Shown here in pieces: positions 56,570 to 64,000 of a DNA stretch of 64,000 nt. The DNA is from Bursaphelenchus xylophilus (Eukaryota > Nematoda > Chromadorea > Rhabditida > Aphelenchoididae). The DNA lies in contig CAJFCV020000006.1 in NCBI GenBank assembly GCA_904066235.2, positions 682,001 to 746,000 on the forward strand, written 5' to 3'. The stretch's first letter is position 1; each line of letters begins with the position of its first letter. A model generated the notes under the pieces. That model did no database searches and was not told the DNA's origin. It was given only the letters and a program-made list of their open reading frames with translations. The translations under genes were made by a program, and so were the position numbers.

Positions 56570-58645
56570 CTATTCATATAAAGCGATGAGGTACATCGCA
56601 AACACCCCTAGGGTCATTGCAAAGACTTCAGCAATACTCAAAAGAAGCGAGCTCTTCTCCAAGAGCTCTGGGATCACTGAGACGGCGGCAATGTAGATGA
56701 ATCCTCCTGCTGTGAATGGTAAGACCCATGAAGATTGAGCTTGTTCAGCCAAGGAGAATGGGTCAGAGGACAAGCAGGCGATAATGCAACCAGCTAGGGC
56801 ACCAAGAGCGGTGAGAAGTTGGATCAACATGGCCTGAAGGTAGTACAATATAATTTTAGGTAAATCAATCTCTAAAACACGATCTCAACGTCTGAAATCC
56901 GGACAAAAATGATTTCAAAGCTCCCCTTCAGCTTTATACATTCATAATCCGTCTTTTTTCACCTAAAAATCAAACAAAAATCAAAAAATTCTCCTCACCT
57001 TTCTCTTGGAGTACCCGGATTGAACCAAAATTGCGAAATCTCCAATCTCATGGGGAACTTCATGGATCAAGACGGTGATCATAGTAACTAAAGACATAAT
57101 CAACAATTCAAAGTCCAAGCTCACCAATTCCGACTTTTTCCCCAGCCACAAATGACGCTCCAATCGCCAGACCATCAGTGAAATTGTGCATAAAATCGGC
57201 GATCAAGTTCAAATACGCAGCCACTTGAAGTCTTGCCGCTTCAATTGCAGCTCTATGTTGTTCGTGATGATCTTCCTCATCATCGGTGTGATCAGTATCT
57301 GAGCTTTTAGCCTTTTTCACGGGCTTTTTCTTGTCTTTTGGCTTGGCTGGACCATGCGAATGACCGTGTCCCTCGTCGCCACGAACAATTCGGACAAACT
57401 TTTCGACCACAAAGAAGATGAAGAAACCTGAAATAAATCCAAGATTAAGCAATGCATCTTTCCGCATCATACTTTACACAACAAACACAAAAAGATTCAA
57501 TTTATATTGCACTTGCTTACCTCCCAAAACCCATCCTCCAACACTCAGATCATGGGGCTCATGGGCTTCGCCAGAGGCATGGGAGTGCGAATGGGAATGT
57601 GTGTGACCGTGTCCATCACCATGAGCCATTTGAGCGTGTGGAATTAGATGCAGAAAGGCATCTCCAAGAAGACCTCCAGCTCCCAACGCAAGGAGAACCT
57701 TGAGCTTATTGCTGCTGTTTTCGTCTTCATTCGACTGAAAAATAAATTTGAATGCAAAAATATGCCTTTATACCTAAAACAATACCCATAACGACCTATT
57801 TTTTGAAACTGCGTCGATCAAAAATTATATTAGCTTACATTGATTGGAATAAAAGTCAAAATGAAGCATGGGAACAAGCTAATGAGGATCGTAGAGCCAA
57901 TGGAGAACGTCCAGAATCGCTGTTTCGGGTCGTTTAGGAAAGCCAAAGGACTAAACGTAGAACAAATCATATATAATTAATTTATCCTACCCGGTCTCCG
58001 AGAATTTGAAGTCCGAAACCACGGGATGATGATGGTGGTCATGATCATGCCCATGATGGTCGTGATGATCGTGTTTATGGTGGTGGTCGTGCTCATGATG
58101 GTGGTCGTGCTCATGATGATGATCGTGTTCATGATGGTGGCCGTGCTCATGATGGTGGTCGTGCTCATGGTCATGATCGTGGTCATCATGATGCAAATGT
58201 CCATGATGTTCGTGAGCATGGTCATGGTGATCATGATAATCGTGATGGTCGTCATGACCCCCATGTGAATGTCCATGATCTAGCACAGTGTCTTCTCCAC
58301 GGGCAGCCTAAAAGGAAGTGATTTGCAGCGGCCTTGGACAAAAATGTCGAGATTTTCGTCAAAACTATGGGAAATTTTCCGCCTGTTTGCTATTTTCGAT
58401 TATAGACTTCGTGCCATAACAAAAACTGAATCAATTTGGCATTGAACGTTTTTTTCCGTTCGATAGGGACCATTTTAAATACTAATTCGATTACCTAAAC
58501 ATCCAAAAACAAGTAAAAAATCGACTCTTACAGCTTCATTCACCTCCCGGCTGTACTTCAGGTGTGGAGCTTCGTGACTGTGCGTATGTGCAAAACTTAC
58601 AACCACAAGGGCAAAAAGAGTTGCACAGAGGATTAGTCGACCCAT
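56570..58645 (-). CDS. ZIP zinc transporter, SLC39A7/KE4 (LIV-1) type
   Basis: Releases zinc from the ER/Golgi lumen into the cytosol in characterised relatives. Seven exons: 58645-58532, 58307-57991, 57950-57839, 57734-57521, 57427-57125, 57087-56999 and 56833-56570; 470 residues. A signal peptide ([19 protein letters not shown]) is followed by a luminal domain in which about half of some 80 residues are histidine, built from EHD-HH repeats (58270-58020). Then come membrane helices, a second His cluster ([18 protein letters not shown]), a cytosolic loop with mixed Asp/His, the metal-site helices [13 protein letters not shown] near 333 and [13 protein letters not shown] near 362 (the LIV-1 subfamily motif HExPHExGD), and the final helices. 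Subfamily assignment is firm; KE4 orthology is likely. Confidence 0.93.
57987..58275 (-). repeat. Histidine-coding microsatellite in the ZIP gene
   Basis: Repeats of CATGATGGTGGTCGTGCTC-type units on the plus strand encode the EHDHH repeats of the luminal domain. The units are about 24 bases long and nearly identical in the middle of the tract. Confidence 0.85.
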
Positions 58646-59589
58646 GGTTTGAACTGAAAACAGAGATGGAATAACCACTCGAGGACAAATACCAAATCGG
58701 ACAAAACTTGTCCAAAAGCAACGCAATCGCGAGAAAAGCAAACAAATCGAAGCGAAAAAGTACTAGACATTACTGGAAATGGAGGAACAGCTATGAATAC
58801 GTGCAGCAAAAAAGGTTTAGTTCAGAAGGTCAAAAAGTTTAGTTCAGAAGGTAAAAACAAAAATGAGAAAATTTTGTCAAGGATAATATCTTTGATCATA
58901 CGATAAAAACCTAAGATACGAAAGGCTGCAAACAATGTTTAAGACCTTGTAAATTCTCTAAAGAACCTTGTTTTAGTTCAACGACAGAAAAGACTACAGA
59001 TTTGTCCTACTGAGTCTTCATTTCAAGGTCAAGTATAATATCCCTGACTAAAAAACGGAAAAAGTTGGTGTCTAAAGCAAAAAAGATGGAAACAATCATA
59101 TTTTATGTCCCTTGGACAATGTTTACAATGTATTTTTGTCGAGTTGTCCATTTTTCTTCGAAAAAAGTTTGCATTTTTCAGGTGAAACAGAATGCCAAAA
59201 TTCAAGCGGCCATTTGGCGCTGCGAAATTTTTCGTGGTAGGGTGCAGACGTCAGTGTTTTCTACAAAAAAGTATTCGATGCGGTAGCTGACAATTATGAG
59301 ACCTTTGATGATTAATAAGAACGCTTAACCCGACTTTAGCGAAAAATTTTAATATCTGATGTTTCACTTGACCAAATATTTGAACGACTGCACGGAGTCG
59401 TGCAATAACCATACAATCAAAATTTTAATGTGATAATTAAGGTGTCTGTTCCGTATGACGATCAAAAAACCATGAATTTGGCCCACGATTGAGTCATAAA
59501 ATACAGTCTGAACATTAGAGATCAACTCTTTCAATCTCTCCGTTTTCAATTTTAACATCTTCACTCTAAGTGACTCTGATTCTGAAATA
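58646..59589. other. Bidirectional promoter region, no gene seen
   Basis: Separates the divergent ZIP and MFS genes. Several short frames, none convincing, and no recognised repeat. Confidence 0.45.
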
Positions 59590-62024
59590 ATGACTAAAAT
59601 ACGAGCCTTTCCAAGTGAGCTGCAACATTTTGACCGAAAGCCGGGTACCCCGTGGAAGTCGGTAGTTGTAATTGCTCTTCTAAACTACTGTAATTTCATC
59701 CAATTTAGCCTGTATTTTAGCTCATTGTGGCCATATTTGCAGGTGGTAAGTGGTGGCAAAAGAGACGAAATTTAATTTTTCATACATTTGCTCTACTATA
59801 GACGGTTTTTTTCAGCTAGATAAGGCCTCTACAGAGCAATATTTTGGGGTTGTTTTATCGGCATTTTCTTTGGCTCAAATCATCGCCTGTCCCCTCGTTG
59901 GCTACTGGAGCAACAGGCACGAAGGGCTAAGGATTCCACTGGTATTTTGTCATACTTTGTCGGCAATCGGAAATTGCATGTACTTTTGCGCTCAAGCCGC
60001 TGAAACTGGCGCTAAAAGACGGTTGATTGTGCTGATATCAAGACTAACATTGGGATTTGGATCAGGTACGCCAAATCAATATCTTTCACATAGCACTGAT
60101 CTCAATTCTAGGAGCTATCGGGCTCTTCCAAAGCTATGCAGTCATGGCCAGTACGATAGAAGATCGCCCTCGGGCAATAGCGCTGATTACGGGTGGTGGA
60201 GCTCTTGGACTCACCACTGGACCAGGTATAATAAACTCATAAGGAAATCGTATTCTTTTAGTGTTTTGCGATTGTATCTACCACATTAAAATTTGACGCT
60301 CGACTTTTCGGGGCAGCGACAATTCGAGTGAACTATACTATGGATCGCCTCGGTTCGTCGTTGTATGCATGGGAGAGGCTAGGAAAGGCGTAGTTAGTAT
60401 AAATAATAAGATTTATCGGGTTCTAGGATAGCTTATCACCTTTTTTGAGGTATTTTACATGTATATACTCACATCAATAATGTCTAGATAAAAGTTACGG
60501 ATCTTCTTTTAAAAATTTTTTGGTCTTGTGTATTTTCCAATATCTGAGGATAAAGGAAACTAACGTTAATAATAGCTAAAATTAGAAAAAGTGGACATGT
60601 TGCAAGTCTCCGCCAAGCCTTCAATCGACCATCCAACAGCCTTACCAGGTGTCGTAGGCACTTCCTACATCCTATTTTTGAGGTATGCACCTGCCCTACC
60701 CTCCGTATCAACCGACTTTGTGTTAACGAACTGTCATCGACCCAAAAAGTCGGGACGCGTAGAATTTGACACCTTTATGCATCTCGTATTTTAAAAGCCA
60801 TGTGGAAACTCAGATACCCCTGGTTTTATTTTGTCTTGTATTTCAGCTCTGCAACTTCTCTTCACTCCTCTGAGTTACCCTGGAATCCCCATTACTTCCG
60901 GCTTGTTATTCAACATGTACACAACTCCGGCGCTCTTCGGACTATTGGCTAGTTTGCTGGGAATATTGGTGCTAAACTGCGTTTTCCAAGAAAGATATGC
61001 CGGGATTTTAGAGAAGAGTGGGAAGGTAAAATTTTCAATATACTTTAATCTGTCGGGAAAGTAAGTGGATTTGTCGTCGCCCATCGTCCTGCAACGGGTA
61101 GAAGCGGTTGGAGATTTGGTGAAACATTTTGCTGGGACAAGTCCACATTATTTTCCCGACATAATGATAAATATCATAACCTAAAAAAAATGCAGTTAGA
61201 AAAGCAAGACGAAGATCTGCCGCCGTATGACAAAACTGCAGTCCTGATTTGCTGTGTTACCAAGTTCACGCAAATGTTTACTTTCACCAATGTGGAGACG
61301 TAAGTAGAAACACAAAACTTGACATAAACTCTGATGTTGTAAGTGTAAGCGCTTACGTTTATTTTTTACAGAATCGGAAGCCCATTAGCAATGACAATGT
61401 TCGGCTTCAATAAGCACCAAGCCGTTACGGTGGTCGCGATTGCGCACACATTCCTCAGTGCCACTGCATTTTCGGTCAACGCAACTGTAGCTTGTACGAG
61501 AGTTGGGAAATTGTAAGTCAAGCTAAGCCAGTAACACGGAGTAGTAATAAAACTAGAAAACATTTTAAAAATAGTGTTGGCTCTATGCTAAGTCATATTC
61601 AAAATCCTCCTAGCTCCCGTGGAAAATTTTAAAAGGGCTCTGGGTCCGGCACCGGCTCCCTTGCAATTTTTTTTTAAATATTTTTCCAAAGGTAAAAGCT
61701 ATTAGTGCCGGAGATGACACACCCAACGTTTCTGAGCCAAGTCGCAATTATCTTATTGCTTTTGTCAGTTGTGACAGTTCGTTTGGACAAAACTCAAAAT
61801 TGGGCGAGAGACATTTTTGTTCTATTCCGGTTTGCCGTGGTGTAGCATGTCCAACAATAGCTCAACAAATGCTCCTGGTCGATAAAATGGTGCGTAGTTT
61901 TTATCTTTATATTTGCTTTTCTTTGGAGCTGCGGAGGCCGCTGATTTCTATTGCTGCAGACGGCGGTCAAAACAACAATACGGATGTTTTTCAGATGACT
62001 TTTGAAGTATCAGTGCAGTTTTAG
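59590..62024 (+). CDS. Major facilitator superfamily transporter (MFSD8-like), shortened C-terminus
   Basis: Proposed eight exons: 59590-59745, 59816-60065, 60112-60225, 60847-61025, 61196-61299, 61372-61512, 61706-61889 and 61995-62024; 385 residues. Exons 1-6 read like an MFS protein of the MFSD8/CLN7 type: a first helix (VVVIALLNYCNFIQFSLYF), the loop and motif region LVGYWSNRHEG, SRLTLGFGSG, then GGGALGLTTGPG and a TM-rich second half starting VLICCVTKFTQMFTFTNVET. Only about nine to ten helices can be counted, against twelve. Exon 7 is hydrophilic with several Cys (DSSFGQNSKLGERHFC) and exon 8 adds ten codons; both are weaker. The usual family length is over 500 residues, so the gene may be truncated, still contain an unfound exon, or be decaying. 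The substrate is unknown. Confidence 0.7.
61048..61164. mobile_element. Short inverted-repeat element, family A
   Basis: ATCTGTCGGGAAAGTAAGTGG ... CCACATTATTTTCCCGACATA in the MFS gene intron 4; its right end is about 30 bp before the exon 5 acceptor. Confidence 0.7.
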
Positions 62025-62044
62025 GTAGAATCAGTGATGGGTAT

Positions 62045-62052
62045 CTTATCAT
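62045..62052. promoter_or_regulatory. GATA site upstream of peptide gene 1
   Basis: CTTATCAT (TGATAAG on the minus strand) about 150 bp before the ATG at 62204. It matches the TGATAA core used by worm intestinal GATA factors. Confidence 0.4.
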
Positions 62053-62120
62053 ACCTAAACTTATAGATTTGCGATGAGTTCAGATCCGGTTTCGAAGTTT
62101 TCAGCGGGCAAATAACTCAC

Positions 62121-62128
62121 TATATAAG
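62121..62128 (+). promoter_or_regulatory. TATA box of peptide gene 1
   Basis: TATATAAG, 83 bp before the ATG at 62204. The paralogue has the same box at 63603. Confidence 0.6.
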
Positions 62129-62203
62129 CTCTGTCAGCGTTTTGAAAGTCAACCAGCAAGGGAAAATACGCCTTCAACGGTCCATTGTAGCAAAATACGC
62201 GAG

Positions 62204-62497
62204 ATGAAAGCGCTTATGATTCTTTCTCTGGTCATTGGCCTTGCTTTGGCTCTGAATCCAAGCCATCCGAAGCCCAACGCCGCTAAGAAAAATGTTGCTG
62301 TAGATGACCATCGCCGCACTGTAGCGCCATGCCCAAACGCCCAGGCCTACAATGACTGCAATCCGCCATTTGGCCGACATGTGATTCCATGCGACGAAAC
62401 CTGCACGAACGGCGGCGACGTTGCGACTTGTTGCAGAGCTCATGGCTTTGGAGATGGAGACTGCGACGGTGCAGACCATGCACAATGCTGGAGCTGA
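62204..62497 (+). CDS. Secreted six-cysteine peptide precursor, diapausin-like, copy 1
   Basis: Single exon, 97 residues: signal peptide (MKALMILSLVIGLALA), a short pro-region (LNPSHPKPNAAKKN) ending near a dibasic HRR, and a C-terminal domain with the pattern C-x3-C-x8-CC-x9-C-x7-C. The segments RHVIPCDETC and TCCRAHGFGDG match the diapausin family of antifungal and antimicrobial peptides, in which CCRAHG is characteristic. That assignment is from memory of the family pattern, not a search. Copy 1 has two extra Cys upstream of the core (VAPCPNAQAYNDC) that copy 2 lacks. The likely role is innate defence, outside the cell. The ATG choice fits the TATA box and signal peptide. Confidence 0.75.
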   Translation: MKALMILSLVIGLALALNPSHPKPNAAKKNVAVDDHRRTVAPCPNAQAYNDCNPPFGRHVIPCDETCTNGGDVATCCRAHGFGDGDCDGADHAQCWS

Positions 62498-62686
62498 TAT
62501 TCGGAACAAAAATCGTAAAGTTTTTGTCCCAAAGTTTTTTCGTATTGGGTTTTTCTTCATGATTGTGAAAGCGATTTTTTGAGAAATAAATTTCCACCTT
62601 CCGACTTTAATAGGCAAATCCATTATGCAAATTTCACACCATTGCCAACATTCCGGCTTCCTTGGGGGCTCAGGGTCGCGCCAGGA

Positions 62687-62728
62687 CCTCGGTCCTCCGA
62701 ACCGGGTTGACGGTTCGGAGGACCGAGG
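62687..62728. repeat. Perfect 17-bp hairpin
   Basis: CCTCGGTCCTCCGAACC and its exact inverse GGTTCGGAGGACCGAGG, separated by 8 bases (GGGTTGAC). Very GC-rich stem in a GC-rich block. Confidence 0.9.
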
Positions 62729-63447
62729 GCGGTAATGTGAAGGCGCCGAGATGTTCAGGTCCGGGGAGGACCGATCGGCCCATTGATTGATCGGATGGTT
62801 GTGGGATGTCTGGGCTTTGGGGATACTTTCGGTGATTTTGGGTCGTTTTGTGGCTTCAACGGCTCCATGATCTGGCTTCTGGGCGGTCTGACGGCTTCTT
62901 CGATTCGCTCGTCAAGAGCCAGTTAACTTGGCCAGATCTCCAAGGGGAACAGCGGCCAAGGCGGATTCGAGAAATCCGGCGACAAAGGAGGGTTGAGATC
63001 GGATGAATTGGACAATGGTTCTCAGATGGCTTCGGAGAGGATAAATTCGGTCTTGGGACTGGGTGAATGATCGGGTTTTTTTGGGGAGCCTTCGGGCGAG
63101 GACCGCAATACGTCGACTTGTTTGGAAGAGTCGGAAATTTCGGAACCTATCTCAACAGGAGCAAGAAGGGAAAGGGGTCGACTCTGAGAGGTTTTCCTTG
63201 AAAATCTAAATCAACGGAACGGCAGTGCTTATCGGGTCCAAAATTCAGTCCGGTAACGACTGCAATTTTCCAACAATTTCTATTTTTTTCGTACATCGCA
63301 ATGCCCGGAACGGGGTTTTCCAATAGACGTCTTCGTGCTCTGAAAAAAACCAAAGATAATCACAAAAAGGGTGTCGTCCAAAGACCGCCAGTCACTACTG
63401 TAACAAACCGGAAAATTTACTACTACGAATATATTAAAATCTGTTCC

Positions 63448-63480
63448 GATAAGCGTTTATCACGATGATAACGCTTATCA
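63448..63480. promoter_or_regulatory. Palindromic cluster of four GATA sites
   Basis: GATAAG (63448), TTATCA (63457), TGATAA (63466) and CTTATCA (63474) lie within 33 bp as a nearly perfect palindrome centred on CGA. It is about 200 bp before the second peptide gene. GATA factors of the ELT-2/ELT-3 kind bind TGATAA/TGATAAG and control gut and skin defence genes in C. elegans; binding here is inference. Confidence 0.6.
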
Positions 63481-63602
63481 AAGACAAAACTCTTGTTTCC
63501 TTTGTTTTTCCAACACATAGTTCACTGAGACTGGAAATCAATTTGAGACTGGATCCGGCTTTAAATCCGGTTGCCATGATTATCTATCAAGACATTTGGC
63601 AG

Positions 63603-63610
63603 TATATAAG
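63603..63610 (+). promoter_or_regulatory. TATA box of peptide gene 2
   Basis: TATATAAG, 72 bp before the ATG at 63675, equivalent to 62121 in copy 1. Confidence 0.6.
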
Positions 63611-63674
63611 CGCAACTGCATGCAACGTACAGCAACAATCCTTTGATTGATAACATCGTGTGAAGTGTTTGAAA

Positions 63675-63953
63675 ATGAGAGTCCTCTTCGTCCTTCTTCT
63701 GATCGTTGGCCTTACCTTGGCCCTGAATCCAAGTCATCCGAAGCTCAACGCCGCAAAGAAAGATGTTGATGTAGATGAAGATCGCCGCACTAACGCCAAG
63801 GTCAACAGTGACAAAAACCCGCCATTTGGCCGACATGTGATTCCATGCGACGTGACCTGCACGAACGGTGGCGATGTTGCGACTTGTTGCAGAGCTCATG
63901 GCTTTGGAGATGGCGACTGTGACCGTTGGCGCCATGCACAATGTTGGCGCTGA
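63675..63953 (+). CDS. Secreted six-cysteine peptide precursor, diapausin-like, copy 2
   Basis: Tandem paralogue of 62204-62497. The ATG at 63675 aligns with copy 1's start; an in-frame ATG at 63660 would add five residues. From 63675 it codes 92 residues: signal peptide (MRVLFVLLLIVGLTLA), pro-region LNPSHPKLNAAKKD with a dibasic DRR, and the same core (RHVIPCDVTC, TCCRAHGFGDGDC). It lacks the two extra pro-region cysteines of copy 1, leaving exactly six, and its last loop is DRWRHAQ instead of DGADHAQ. The 3' flanks of both copies are also similar (AAAATCGT, TTTTGTCCCAAA), so the duplication is fairly recent. Confidence 0.75.
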   Translation: MRVLFVLLLIVGLTLALNPSHPKLNAAKKDVDVDEDRRTNAKVNSDKNPPFGRHVIPCDVTCTNGGDVATCCRAHGFGDGDCDRWRHAQCWR

Positions 63954-64000
63954 GATTGTAACGAAAATCGTGAAGCTTTTGTCCCAAACTTGTTTTGTAT

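Larger units (their letters stand above)
62498..63659. other. Spacer between the two peptide genes, partly GC-rich
   Basis: From about 62640 to 63140 the sequence is far richer in G and C than the rest of the window and holds a perfect hairpin (62687-62728). Around 63340-63160 a minus-strand frame (NCWKIAVVTGLNFGPDKH) resembles the C-terminal end of an LTR-retroelement pol protein, so this block may be a transposon remnant. The GATA cluster at 63448-63480 precedes gene 2. Confidence 0.45.

Noticed and set aside
58026..58268. Plus-strand ORF rich in Met and Val
   Set aside because: It is the antisense of the histidine-repeat tract in the ZIP exon; the repetitive codons keep both strands open.
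56213..58645. Operon of γ-tubulin and ZIP genes
   Set aside because: They are on the same strand, but the 357-bp gap is longer than the usual ~100 bp of nematode operons and no U-rich signal stands out.

Overview
The window is nuclear DNA of a nematode. The evidence is short AT-rich introns bounded by GT and TTTTCAG/TTTTAG, recognisable worm orthologues (γ-tubulin, proteasome β6, NAD(P) transhydrogenase, a hydroxyacid-oxoacid transhydrogenase), nematode-type BEL/Pao and RTE retroelements, and many short palindromic DNA elements in introns and spacers. The genus cannot be read from the sequence.

Layout. 1-4084 (-): 5' half of a mitochondrial NAD(P) transhydrogenase gene whose introns hold a tandem repeat, two short inverted-repeat elements and a tRNA-Ser relic. 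4.1-6.9 kb: repeats and one doubtful ORF. 6.9-11.2 kb: three small secreted-protein genes, two of them cysteine-rich, and a 1-kb foldback repeat. 12.5-21.1 kb (-): nine-exon gene for a SUCO/SLP1-type SUN-domain ER membrane protein; its third intron holds a mariner-like element inside an RTE LINE inside a palindromic element. 21.1-27.2 kb: no confident gene, one candidate orphan exon. 27.2-28.4 kb (-): proteasome β6. 28.9-40.0 kb: two nested BEL/Pao elements, a plus-strand pol element with identical long repeats and a minus-strand gag-only element with near-identical LTRs. 41.0-49.0 kb (+): tandem pair of nine-exon ALDH8-like aldehyde dehydrogenases with identical exon lengths. 49.2-52.2 kb (-): ADHFE1/HPHD-1. 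53.5-56.2 kb (-): γ-tubulin. 56.6-58.6 kb (-): histidine-rich ZIP7-type zinc transporter. 59.6-62.0 kb (+): shortened MFS transporter. 62.2-64.0 kb (+): two tandem genes for secreted six-cysteine peptides resembling diapausins, previously best known from insects, the second under a palindromic cluster of GATA sites.

How the genes relate. Most are unrelated housekeeping genes. Two local groupings stand out: the ALDH pair beside the ADHFE1-type enzyme (aldehyde and hydroxyacid metabolism; a shared pathway is only inference), and secreted cysteine-rich peptide genes at both ends of the window. Exon coordinates were worked out by hand from splice signals; for the complete genes the joined lengths are multiples of three. 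No database search was possible.
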